NCBI RefSeq assembly: GCF_000801315.1
Contig: NZ_CP010054.1
Span: 1,674,001-1,738,000 of the forward strand
Reading direction: 5' to 3'
Source: Hymenobacter sp. DG25B
GTDB taxonomy: Bacteria > Bacteroidota > Bacteroidia > Cytophagales > Hymenobacteraceae
DNA length: 64,000 nucleotides
The notes beneath the pieces are model-generated. The model made no database searches. It saw only the letters and a program-made list of their open reading frames with translations, and had not been told where the DNA came from. The position numbers and the translations under genes were made by a program. Each line of letters starts with the position of its first letter. Within the stretch, counting starts at the first letter, position 1. This document shows, in pieces, positions 47,189 to 55,381 of the stretch.

Positions 47189-49960
47189 TTAGCTGTTCAC
47201 CGCCAGCTTTTCTTTACGGGTGCGCTCTTTGCCGAACTCCAGAATCTGGTCGATGAAATCGTAGGGCGTGTAGCCGGCCAGCGCGGTTTGATGGAAGATG
47301 CAGGTGGCGGGCGTCATGCCGGGCAGGGAGTTTACCTCGATGATGATGACCTCCACTGCGCCGTTGTCGCGCACCCGCACAAACGCGTCGATGCGGGCGT
47401 AGCCCTGAATGTTCAGGATTTCGGCCACGCGGCGTAGCTCTTCCTTCACCTCGTCGGAAATGCGCTGGCGCTCAATGGCATCGGCGGCGTAGCGGGCCGG
47501 GGTGATGTTCTGGCCTTCGCCGGCCAGGAACTTCTCCTCCAGGCTCAATACCTCACCGGTAGCCAGCGCTTCGGAAGCCTCAAAAACCTCAATGTCCAGC
47601 TGCCCATCGGAGCGCCAGTGGGTGAGCAGACCGCCCGTAATTTCGAGGAAGTGAGCCGCGCCGTCGCGCTCAATCAAGGTTTCTACCAAGAAGGCGTCCT
47701 TGCGGGGGAATTCCTCCTTGAAGCCTAAGTGCAGCGTTTCGGCATCGGGTATCATCAGGTCTTCCTGCTCCCGGAAGATGAGGCGGGTGAAAGCCTCCAG
47801 CTCAGGGCGGTTCTTTACTTTTTTCACCGCCGAAGAGCAGCCGTCGTCGGCGGGCTTGGCAATGAAGGGGTAGGGAAACTGCGTTTCCAGGGAGCGGTAG
47901 AAGCCCTCGGCATCGGCCTGCCATTCCAGGCGGTTGGCCATGCGGTGCTCGGCCACACGCATGCCGGCTTCGCGCAGGCGGCGGTTGGTTTCAAACTTAT
48001 TGATGGTGATACTGCTGCTGCCCACGCCCGAGCCGTTGTAGGGCAGGCCGAACTTTTCCAGTTGCTGCTGCAAAGCACCGTCCTCGCCGGGACGACCGTG
48101 CAGGGCAATAAACACCTCATCTACCATCTTGGCCAGTTCCTCAAACGATACCCGGCGCGGCTGCGCGGTAGGCTGACCGGCATAGGTGCTGGTAATGGCT
48201 TCTGCTTCGCGGCGGATGCGCTCCAGAATAGGGTGCAGGCTGTGGCCCGCCTCCATGTGCTCCACTTTCTCCTTGATGTCGTCGGCGTTGTCCTTCAGCA
48301 TGACGTTGATAGGCAGCACGTACAGGCGGAAATCCTGGTTGTTGCCGGTCAGGAATACGGGCACCGGCTCATACTTAATAGAGGAGCTGAGCTTCTCGTA
48401 GATGTTGCGGCCGCTTTCCACCGAAATGTGGCGCTCCGAAGAATAGCCGCCCATAATGACGGCCACTTTAATGCGCTGACGCTCCTCGTGCCCGCGGGCA
48501 GCTACGGCCGCATCCAGCCCACGCAGCAGGCGCTGCAGCTGTACGGGCCGCATACCCGCCCGGCGGCGTGCTGCCAGAGAAGTGCGAATCAGATAGGTCA
48601 GAAACTGCGAAGGATTGAGCCCGATTTCCGCCGCCTGGTGGAAGAAGAACGAGGCCGGCAACATGCCCGACGTGGTGTTCGGGTCGTTGAGGAAAATGGA
48701 GTTTTCAGTTGCCGGTTGCGAGTTGCCAGTTTCTTCACCTGAAATCTGGGAACCGGCAACTGGTAACTGGGAACTGATAAACCCATCCAGCCGCGCGTAC
48801 ACCTGGAAGCCGAACGTGCGGAACATCTCCTCACAGGCTTCCCGGATGCGCTGAATTTCGTCTTCCGGTAAATCGATGGGGGTGATTTTGCGGGCCAGGC
48901 CGGGCAGGTATTTCGAGCGGTAGTCGAACATCTCCTCGCCCTTCACAATCTCCGTGGGCGGCAGCGCCAGTGGCTGACCGTTGGGGTCTTCCACCACAAT
49001 GCAGGAAAACTCGCGGCCCTGTACAAAGCTTTCCACCAGCACCTGGGTTTCGCCGTCCACGTTGGTCAGGCGCACCTGTTCGGCGGTTTGCAGGCGCTCA
49101 GCCAGCGTGTTTAGCAGGGCCTCGGGGTGGTAGATAATGTGCTCATCATCGGCATCCAACATCACGGGCAGGCCAATGCCCTCACGGATGTCGGTGAGCT
49201 GCTGCACCCACATGATTTTGTCGCGCTCCGAGAGGCGCTGCCAATCGTCGCGGGTCACGGTTTTGCGGAACAGGCTGCGCTCCATGGCGCGGTGGAAAGC
49301 CTCCACGTTGGCGGTGCGCAGAATGCTGATGCCAATGCTGCTGCCCTGGCGCGGGGCTTTGAACACCAGCGGCAAGCCCAGCTCGCGCTCCAGGTAAGCC
49401 AGGGTAGCAGCCGGGTCGGCGGCGTCCCATTCTTCGGCCGATACCACGCGGAACTCCGGCGTGGGCCGGTTCAGGGCGTGGAGCAGCTTTTTCTGGGCAA
49501 TTTTATCGATGCCAAAGGCCGAGGGCAGCACGCCGGAGCCGGAATACGGAATGCCGTACCACTCCAGCAGGCCCTGAATAGCGCCATCTTCGCCGCCGGG
49601 ACCATGCAGAGCCAGGAAGGCAAAATCCATGAGGCTGCTCAGCTCCTGCGGCTGAATACGGCGGCCTACCTGATTGATAATTTCGTCCTGTTGGGCAAGG
49701 CTCAGCTCGCCCAGGCTTTCCAGGTACACCTGCAGCTTGTGTTCGGAGGCAGGCAGGGCCGAAACGGGCGGATAAAAGTCCCGGATGGTGCCTTTATAAA
49801 TGTAGTGCCAGTCCAGCAGGATGAAGTTGCCGCGGCTGTCCACGAATACGGGAACGGCCTGAAACAGCGACTTGTCCAGGTTATCATATACAGTGCGGCC
49901 GCCCGCAAAGGAAATTTCCCGCTCACGCGACGGTCCGCCGAAGAAGATGCCTATTTTCAT
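47189..49960 (-). CDS. Double-length D-alanine-D-alanine ligase (two tandem ATP-grasp ligase units)
   Basis: The 923-residue chain is about 2.5 times the usual Ddl length. Unit 1 (about 1-465): MKIGIFFGGPSREREISF, ALHGPGGEDGAIQGLLEWYGIPYSGSG, VFKAPRQGSSIGI, ARLDGF and FLNDPNTTSGM. Unit 2 (about 497-923): KVAVIMGGYSSERHISVESG, ALHGRPGEDGALQQQLEKFGLPYNGSGV, FIAKPADDGCSS, ARIDAFVRV and IIEVNSLPGMTPATCIF. Both keep the ATP-grasp landmarks. Residues 396-421 are encoded by a palindromic element inserted between ARLDGFI and IFLNDPN. The ATG at 49960 is used. It makes the D-Ala-D-Ala dipeptide for peptidoglycan; which unit is active is unknown. Confidence 0.88.
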   Translation of the reverse strand: MKIGIFFGGPSREREISFAGGRTVYDNLDKSLFQAVPVFVDSRGNFILLDWHYIYKGTIRDFYPPVSALPASEHKLQVYLESLGELSLAQQDEIINQVGRRIQPQELSSLMDFAFLALHGPGGEDGAIQGLLEWYGIPYSGSGVLPSAFGIDKIAQKKLLHALNRPTPEFRVVSAEEWDAADPAATLAYLERELGLPLVFKAPRQGSSIGISILRTANVEAFHRAMERSLFRKTVTRDDWQRLSERDKIMWVQQLTDIREGIGLPVMLDADDEHIIYHPEALLNTLAERLQTAEQVRLTNVDGETQVLVESFVQGREFSCIVVEDPNGQPLALPPTEIVKGEEMFDYRSKYLPGLARKITPIDLPEDEIQRIREACEEMFRTFGFQVYARLDGFISSQLPVAGSQISGEETGNSQPATENSIFLNDPNTTSGMLPASFFFHQAAEIGLNPSQFLTYLIRTSLAARRRAGMRPVQLQRLLRGLDAAVAARGHEERQRIKVAVIMGGYSSERHISVESGRNIYEKLSSSIKYEPVPVFLTGNNQDFRLYVLPINVMLKDNADDIKEKVEHMEAGHSLHPILERIRREAEAITSTYAGQPTAQPRRVSFEELAKMVDEVFIALHGRPGEDGALQQQLEKFGLPYNGSGVGSSSITINKFETNRRLREAGMRVAEHRMANRLEWQADAEGFYRSLETQFPYPFIAKPADDGCSSAVKKVKNRPELEAFTRLIFREQEDLMIPDAETLHLGFKEEFPRKDAFLVETLIERDGAAHFLEITGGLLTHWRSDGQLDIEVFEASEALATGEVLSLEEKFLAGEGQNITPARYAADAIERQRISDEVKEELRRVAEILNIQGYARIDAFVRVRDNGAVEVIIIEVNSLPGMTPATCIFHQTALAGYTPYDFIDQILEFGKERTRKEKLAVNS
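48701..48781. repeat. Palindromic element inserted in frame in the ligase gene
   Basis: The plus strand reads CAGTTGCCGGTTGCGAGTTG... and, further on, GGAACCGGCAACTGGTAACT, an imperfect inverted repeat made of several ~10-nt CCAGTT/AACTGG-type units. It codes for an S/Q/G/E/N-rich insert of about 26 residues in a place where Ddl proteins have none. It keeps the reading frame. Confidence 0.75.
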
Positions 49961-50020
49961 ACGTAGTGCAAAGGTACGAATGTCAGACAGCATGGCGCTA
50001 CCTGCCGGCAACTTGCTGCG

Positions 50021-50623
50021 TTACTGCTTCGCCCCGAACATATACCCCAGCTGGGCCTGAAAGACGGAGTTGCGCGTGGGGCTGTACTGGAGAGGATGAG
50101 TTATATCACCACAATAACGTAGCGTGATATTTGGGCCGGAAGGCAGCTCGTAACCGATACCGGCTACATATCCCAGCTGCAGGCTGTTAAAGTCGCGGCG
50201 CTGGGGCTGTTCATACAGGTCGTTGTTCACATCGTTCTTAAAACTGAGCAGATAGCTGAGTTGCGGCCCTGCTTCAAATGTGAGTCCTTTGGCATTGATT
50301 TTTGTCAGGATCGGCAAATCGAGGTAATTACGGTGGTAGTAGTTGGTTGTCCGGGCACCGGTAGTAGTGCTGCCGTATTTATCTTTTGCCCCTTTCGCTG
50401 AATATAATAGCTCGGATTGAATGCTCCAGAATCCATCTTCGGTCAGGGAGTAGCGTGCTACCAACCCGCCATTAATGCCCAATAGTCGGTCGGGGCCAAC
50501 GGTGTGCTTTACCTTGTCCCGGGAATAATTAGCGCCGGCCTTCACGCCGAAACGAAGGTGCTGACCAACGGCCAGCTGGCTAAGCAGCAGGGCTGGCACT
50601 GCCAGCAAGAAGCGGATATACAT
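50021..50623 (-). CDS. Outer-membrane beta-barrel protein (PorT-like)
   Basis: The 200-residue protein has a signal peptide (LLAVPALLLSQLAVG-Q) and an eight-stranded barrel pattern typical of the Bacteroidota 'porin family/PorT' group: FGVKAGANYS at the first strand, GFWSIQSELLYSAKG, YLDLPILTKINAKGLTFEAGPQLSYLL and a final aromatic-rich strand FQAQLGYMFGAKQ. The function is unknown; such barrels are often structural. It is transcribed toward and separated from the ligase gene by 60 nt on the same strand. Confidence 0.87.
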   Translation of the reverse strand: MYIRFLLAVPALLLSQLAVGQHLRFGVKAGANYSRDKVKHTVGPDRLLGINGGLVARYSLTEDGFWSIQSELLYSAKGAKDKYGSTTTGARTTNYYHRNYLDLPILTKINAKGLTFEAGPQLSYLLSFKNDVNNDLYEQPQRRDFNSLQLGYVAGIGYELPSGPNITLRYCGDITHPLQYSPTRNSVFQAQLGYMFGAKQ

Positions 50624-50825
50624 TCAGAATAGAGTTGGGGTTTGTCAATATTGAGGCCGGATAGAAGCGCAATAATAGGCAAAGACTACATCCGCTGAAT
50701 AAAGGCATGCGGAAGCGTCGTATAACTACGCTAACTCCCCAGGAAAATTGCATGCAACTCAAAAACTCCCGAACTACGCGCCGCAACCCCGTATAAGACG
50801 ACACCCAACTTTCTATTCTCAGCTT

Positions 50826-52022
50826 ATGAAAACCCTCGACCAGTACAACTTCGCCGGCAAAAAGGCGGTGGTACGCGTGGACTTCAACGTGCCGCTCGAC
50901 AGCGACCTGCGCATCACCGACGATACCCGCATTCGGGCGGCTACGCCCACGGTTAAAAAAATTCTGGCTGATGGCGGCTCCGTTATCCTGCTCTCGCACA
51001 TGGGTAGGCCCAAAGGTGGCCCCGACAAGAAAAACTCCCTGCGCAACCTGGTATTGCGTCTGCAGCAGGAGTACGGGCAGGAAGTGAAGTTTGCGGATGA
51101 TGTACTGGGCCAGGAAGCCGCCCAAATGGCCGCCTCGCTGCAGCCCGGCGAAATCCTGCTGCTCGAGAACCTGCGCTTTTATGCCGAAGAAGAAAAAGGC
51201 GACGAAGCCTTTGCGGAAAAGCTGGCCCGCCTCGGCGACGTGTATGTGAATGATGCCTTTGGGGCGGCGCACCGCCGGCATGCTTCCACGGCCGTCATGG
51301 CCCACCACTTCACCCCGGAAAACCGCGTGGCTGGCTACGTAATGCAGGGCGAGCTGGAAAACGCCAAGCGCGTGCTGGATCATGCCGAGCGGCCCTTCAC
51401 TGCCATTATGGGCGGCGCCAAGATTTCGGATAAAATCCAAATTATTGAGCAGCTGCTGGATAAGGTGGATAATCTGCTCATTGGCGGGGGCATGTCCTAC
51501 ACCTTTGCCAAGGCCGAAGGTGGCCAGATTGGTAACTCCCTGCTGGAAGGCGACAAGATGGATATGGCCCTGGACCTGATGCGCAAAGCCAAGGAAAAAG
51601 GCGTAAACCTGGTGTTGCCCGTCGACAGCATCATTGCCAATCAGTTTGCCAATGATGCCGATATTGACGTAGCCGGCAGCCACAGCATTCCGGCCACCTG
51701 GATGGGTCTGGACATCGGCCCCGAAACCCGCGAGCTGTTCGCCGAAATCATCCGCAACTCCAAAACCATTCTCTGGAATGGCCCCATGGGCGTGTTTGAG
51801 ATGTCGAACTTCTCGGTAGGTACTGAGTTTGTGGCCCGCGCCATTGCGGAAGCTACCGAAAACGGCGCCTTCAGCCTCATCGGTGGCGGCGACTCCGCGG
51901 CGGCGGTAAACCAGCTAGGCTTCGCCGATAAAGTGTCCTACATCAGCACCGGCGGTGGCGCCCTGCTGGAGTACATGGAGGGAAAAGAGCTGCCCGGTGT
52001 GGCGGCGCTGGAAGGCCGGTAA
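50826..52022 (+). CDS. pgk: Phosphoglycerate kinase
   Basis: The 398-residue glycolytic enzyme transfers phosphate between 1,3-bisphosphoglycerate and ADP. It starts [24 protein letters not shown] and contains [63 protein letters not shown] and the C-terminal [13 protein letters not shown]. The ATG at 50826 was chosen over an upstream in-frame ATG in non-conserved sequence. It is a single gene ended by a palindromic terminator. Confidence 0.97.
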   Translation: MKTLDQYNFAGKKAVVRVDFNVPLDSDLRITDDTRIRAATPTVKKILADGGSVILLSHMGRPKGGPDKKNSLRNLVLRLQQEYGQEVKFADDVLGQEAAQMAASLQPGEILLLENLRFYAEEEKGDEAFAEKLARLGDVYVNDAFGAAHRRHASTAVMAHHFTPENRVAGYVMQGELENAKRVLDHAERPFTAIMGGAKISDKIQIIEQLLDKVDNLLIGGGMSYTFAKAEGGQIGNSLLEGDKMDMALDLMRKAKEKGVNLVLPVDSIIANQFANDADIDVAGSHSIPATWMGLDIGPETRELFAEIIRNSKTILWNGPMGVFEMSNFSVGTEFVARAIAEATENGAFSLIGGGDSAAAVNQLGFADKVSYISTGGGALLEYMEGKELPGVAALEGR

Positions 52023-52026
52023 GTAG

Positions 52027-52177
52027 TCATTGCGAGGCACGAAGCAATCCGTCCTCTGAAACGTAGAAAGCCTAAGTAAAGCAGAAAGCCCTTGACGTAC
52101 TGCGCGTCAAGGGCTTTCTGGTAGAAGGAAGTATCTGGTGTTGTCGAGGACGGATTGCTTCGTGCCTCGCAATGACA
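52027..52177. repeat. 31-bp perfect inverted repeat, GTCATTGCGAGGCACGAAG family
   Basis: Arms 52027-52057 and 52147-52177 are exact complements and begin GTCATTGCGAGGCACGAAGC. They enclose a complete terminator hairpin (52083-52121) in the gap between two convergent genes. Confidence 0.9.
52083..52121. terminator. Bidirectional terminator behind pgk
   Basis: CAGAAAGCCCTTGACG (52083-52098) pairs with CGTCAAGGGCTTTCTG (52106-52121), nested inside the longer inverted repeat. Confidence 0.75.
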
Positions 52178-52185
52178 TACTAATG

Positions 52186-52821
52186 TTAGTTCTCGTAAAG
52201 TCCCTCCAACTCGTGGCCCATACCCTGCAGGGTTTCCTGTTGGCGGCCCGTGAGGCGCACCATCAGGGCGCGGGCTTCGGGCTCGCTCAAGACCTGCATT
52301 TCCTGCAGCCACTGCAGTCGGCGCACTTGTTGTTCAATGGGCCCTAGGGGGTTGATGCGGGCATAGTGGGTGCGCAGATATTCTTTAACCCGCTGCTCTA
52401 GTGTGTGGGCAAACGTGTAGAACTGGGCCCGGTCGCGGCGCCGGTCGGCGAAGGTGAGGTTGAGCTGGGCCGTGCGGAAATGTAGCAGAAACCAGCGCCG
52501 GTCCCACTCCAGCGCAATAAATGCCCCCAACACCGCCAGAAAAACCAGTACGCCCACCAGCCCGGGCGTAACGGTGCCGGTAGCCCAGGATTCCTGCACC
52601 GGCTCAATAGCTACCCACACTATCAGGGCCAGCATGTAGAGCAGCCAGCGGGTGGGCACTTGCCGGGTGCGCTCCAGCTGTACAGGCAGGATTTTCTCGT
52701 AGGGGACTTCTACTTCCAGTAAAGGAATATTTTGGGTGCTGCGCTGGCAGGCGTAGAGGCCATGCTCGCGCATAATCAGTTGGGTAGTACCTAGTAAAAT
52801 TCGGTTTTGTTCGAGGAGCAT
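52186..52821 (-). CDS. Membrane protein with cytoplasmic helices, unknown
   Basis: The protein has 211 residues from the ATG at 52821 (MLLEQNRILLGTTQLIMREHGLY). The open frame extends to a TTG at 52896 overlapping the protease gene, and the extra residues are less likely to be translated. After a soluble N-terminal part (YEKILPVQLERTRQ) come two hydrophobic spans (about 60-78 and 88-107), then a charged helical tail with EWDRRWFLLHFRTAQLNLTFADRRRD and EQQVRRLQWLQEMQVLSEPEARALMVRL. It resembles Bacteroidota PH-like hypothetical membrane proteins but no function can be given. It follows the site-2 protease gene. Confidence 0.6.
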   Translation of the reverse strand: MLLEQNRILLGTTQLIMREHGLYACQRSTQNIPLLEVEVPYEKILPVQLERTRQVPTRWLLYMLALIVWVAIEPVQESWATGTVTPGLVGVLVFLAVLGAFIALEWDRRWFLLHFRTAQLNLTFADRRRDRAQFYTFAHTLEQRVKEYLRTHYARINPLGPIEQQVRRLQWLQEMQVLSEPEARALMVRLTGRQQETLQGMGHELEGLYEN

Positions 52822-52861
52822 CCGCAATAGAACCGGGCTCAGAAGCCGCTGTTCAACTAAT

Positions 52862-54094
52862 TTATAGAAAAGGAGAAGGGGTAAAGCAAAGCACAAAAAT
52901 AACCAGCATTAGCCAGCCCAGCACTTTGCGCCCCGGCGAGAGGGGGCGCTCATCGGTAGAGGGCGGATGATAAATGCCCATTACCCGGCCCAGCAGCAAC
53001 CCAAAAACCAGCCAGCCGGGGTTGCCTTCCAGCCCCGGAAAGGCCACCGTAGCGGCCAGCTGTGCTACAAATACCGCGAAAGCCAGCTTCACGCCGCGCC
53101 ACGGCGTGGGCAGCACCCGCCGAAAAACCAGCGTGAGGTACAGAAAATAGGGCAGGCCCCAATACAGCCAGGTATCCAGGGCGCTGTGCAGCGAAAACAA
53201 CCCCAGCCCGGCGTAAAATACGAAGCCGATAAACAGAACCGCCGACAGCCGATTGAACCGCTGAAAGCCCAGCAGCCCGTACAGAATGTGCCCTCCGTCC
53301 AGCTGCCCAATGGGCAACAGGTTCAGGGCCGTAAAAAACAAGGACAGCGCCCCCGCCAGCAGCACCGGGTAGTGCATTAGCTCATTGGGATGCGGCAGGC
53401 GGGTGGGGTCAGCAAACAGGTATTCCAGACCCTGGTACAGCAGTGGTTTAGCCAATGTAAGGCCAGTGCCCTGCTGATACACATAGTGGGCATAATCGGC
53501 ACCATAGGCCCGGTATTCCGGATGAATCTGGAAGATGTATTCCAGGGGCGGCAGGTGCGTGAAACCATAAATCAGCACCGGTACCGCTACCAGAAAGCCC
53601 GCCAGCGGTCCGGCCAGGCCGATATCGAAGAACTCGCGGCGGGAAAATATCCGGTCCTTAATGCGGATGACGGCCCCAAACGTGCCAATGGTATTGAATA
53701 GCCCCGTGAAAAACGGAATATAGTACGGCAGCGTGGTGCGCACCCGGTTGTGCCGGGCCGTGAAATAGTGCCCGAACTCATGCACCGTGAGTACCCCCAG
53801 AAAGGGCAACGAAAACCACAGCCCGCTCAGAATTTCCGGCTTCGTCAGCCAGCCACTCAGCTTAAAAATGTTGCCTTGAATAAAGAAAGCCTTGCCGGTT
53901 ATCCATTCCGCGCCGGCCAGGGTGGTGGTAATCAGGGTGATGAAAAACAATACCAAGTGCAGGGCATACCGGCGCCAGCGCGGCGGCGCGGGCCGCTCGT
54001 AGCGGGTGAAAAACTGCCGGAAGTCTTCCTCGTCGCGCAGGCCGGGAACGGGTGCGTCAGGAGGAAAGGGGAGAGGCGGAAGATTGGAAGGCAC
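52862..54094 (-). CDS. Site-2 protease family (M50) membrane metalloprotease
   Basis: The roughly 410-residue polytopic protein has the zinc motif HEFGH (TVHEFGHYFTA), the NPxG-like region FDIGLAGPLAGF and the second metal-ligand region LPIGQLDGGHILYGLL, with about eight hydrophobic spans. S2P enzymes cut within the membrane, for example anti-sigma factors. The long frame begins inside the HAD gene with TTG; the GTG at 54094 (VPSNLPPLPFPPDAP) is proposed, leaving a 38-nt overlap with the HAD gene. The start is uncertain, but the family is clear. Confidence 0.88.
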   Translation of the reverse strand: MPSNLPPLPFPPDAPVPGLRDEEDFRQFFTRYERPAPPRWRRYALHLVLFFITLITTTLAGAEWITGKAFFIQGNIFKLSGWLTKPEILSGLWFSLPFLGVLTVHEFGHYFTARHNRVRTTLPYYIPFFTGLFNTIGTFGAVIRIKDRIFSRREFFDIGLAGPLAGFLVAVPVLIYGFTHLPPLEYIFQIHPEYRAYGADYAHYVYQQGTGLTLAKPLLYQGLEYLFADPTRLPHPNELMHYPVLLAGALSLFFTALNLLPIGQLDGGHILYGLLGFQRFNRLSAVLFIGFVFYAGLGLFSLHSALDTWLYWGLPYFLYLTLVFRRVLPTPWRGVKLAFAVFVAQLAATVAFPGLEGNPGWLVFGLLLGRVMGIYHPPSTDERPLSPGRKVLGWLMLVIFVLCFTPSPFL

Positions 54095-54722
54095 GGAGGG
54101 CGTCGGGAAGAGCGTCGAGAAGGGTGAGAGGCGGGGCCAGGAACAGCGTGTGCAACCCCAGGCGCCGGGCCGTTTCAATGTGTTGAAAACTGTCCTCGAT
54201 GAAAAGTGTTTCCTCTGCTTTCCAGTTCATCTCGGCCAGCGCATGCCGGAAAATTTCTTCGCCGGGCTTGCGCAGGCCCACATGCTGGGAGTAGAAAACC
54301 CGGTCCAGGGCATCGGCAATGCCATTTTGCAGACCGTATTGCTGGTGCAGCCGCTGGTTTATCTCCTCAATATGAATCTGGTTGGTGTTTGATAAAAGCG
54401 CAGTTTCGTAGCCCTGGGCGCGCAGCTCGGCAATGAGGGCCAGCCGCTCGGCGGGCACGTCCAGCAACATGGCGTTCCAGGCGGCCGTCAACTCCTCGTC
54501 GGTGGCCTCTAACTCATAGTGCGTGCGCAGGCCCTGGTGGAACTCAGCGGGAGTGAGGCGGCCGGTTTCCATTAAGTCAAACAGCTCTGCCTGGGCTGCC
54601 TGGGTAAACGCAATGGTGCTACCATGCCGGTGCAGGCGGCCCATGGCATCCAGCGTGCGCTGGTAATCAATATTGATAATCACGCCGCCGAAATCGAACA
54701 GCAGGTTAGGCTTTTTGGCCAT
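54057..54722 (-). CDS. HAD-superfamily hydrolase (YihX-like)
   Basis: The 221-residue phosphatase-like protein has motif I FDFGGVIINI, with the nucleophile D in the DFGG form used by YihX-type enzymes. It also has an alpha-helical cap (RTLDAMGRLHRHG...), motif II LLSNTN, motif III K in GLRKPGEEIF and motif IV FIEDSFQHIETARRLG. Its last 38 nt overlap the start of the site-2 protease gene, implying coupled translation. The substrate is unknown; sugar phosphates are common in this branch. Confidence 0.9.
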   Translation of the reverse strand: MAKKPNLLFDFGGVIINIDYQRTLDAMGRLHRHGSTIAFTQAAQAELFDLMETGRLTPAEFHQGLRTHYELEATDEELTAAWNAMLLDVPAERLALIAELRAQGYETALLSNTNQIHIEEINQRLHQQYGLQNGIADALDRVFYSQHVGLRKPGEEIFRHALAEMNWKAEETLFIEDSFQHIETARRLGLHTLFLAPPLTLLDALPDALRAFQSSASPLSS

Positions 54723-54873
54723 ATACGAAGGTCTCTATAGAAGCGCGGATAGCACTTGGCTGACTAAAAAGTTGCGAAGCCCGCCATAATCCATCCGCTT
54801 CTGCGTTGCAAATACGCCCACAAAAGTCGAAGTTTGCGGTGCCGAAACCAACCACACCGGCTGGTTTTGCGCC

Positions 54874-54950
54874 GGGCCTATAGCTCAATCGGTTAGAGCA
54901 GCTGACTCATAATCAGCAGGTCACTGGTTCGATTCCAGTTGGGCCCACCA
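54874..54950 (+). tRNA. tRNA with anticodon CAT (Met or Ile2)
   Basis: A complete cloverleaf: acceptor GGGCCTA/TGGGCCC, D arm GCTC...GAGC, anticodon stem GCTGA/TCAGC with loop CTCATAA (anticodon CAT), T arm ACTGG-TTCGATT-CCAGT, discriminator A and encoded CCA. It has no CxA mismatch expected of initiator tRNA, so it is elongator Met or the lysidine-modified Ile2; overall it resembles both and I cannot separate them by eye. Confidence 0.95.
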
Positions 54951-54993
54951 AACCGGACTTATTCCTTTCAGGAGGTTGAGTCCGGTTTTTTTA
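54951..54993 (+). terminator. Terminator behind the tRNA
   Basis: AACCGGACT (54951-54959) pairs with AGTCCGGTT (54979-54987) and is followed by seven T's. Confidence 0.88.
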
Positions 54994-55381
54994 TTGTTGT
55001 TAATAGCTGCAAGAGAGGCAATTGTGTTAAAAATTACGTTGGTGCGCCCGGTTCGATAAAGGCCAGTTTCGGGCGCGAAGGCAATGCCGTTCGGATGGAT
55101 CCTATTTTGGAGTAGTTAATATGTTATAAAATAAGCTTTCTGCCACATAATGGGCAACTTATCAGCCATGTCCACCGCAAAATCGATGAAAATTTCCACG
55201 TTCGATAAGTGAGTTTGCACGTTGAAGTTAGTTGCTTGTAGGGGCTTCAGTTCTTCAGCCAAAAATTGCGGCTGAAGAACTGTTAAGTAGCTGGGTTTAG
55301 GACGTGTTAACGATACTACCTGGAGGAATGGCGACTATGTTCACCAATCATCAACTGCCAATTCAGCGCGCTGATGGACTC
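54994..55381. other. Intergenic region with terminator-like hairpin for the efflux operon
   Basis: These 388 nt are gene-free. A 13-bp stem CAGTTCTTCAGCC (55248-55260) with GGCTGAAGAACTG (55270-55282) and a 9-nt loop lies 100 nt after the efflux operon stop; it could end or protect that transcript. The remaining AT-richer sequence shows nothing I can name. Confidence 0.6.
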
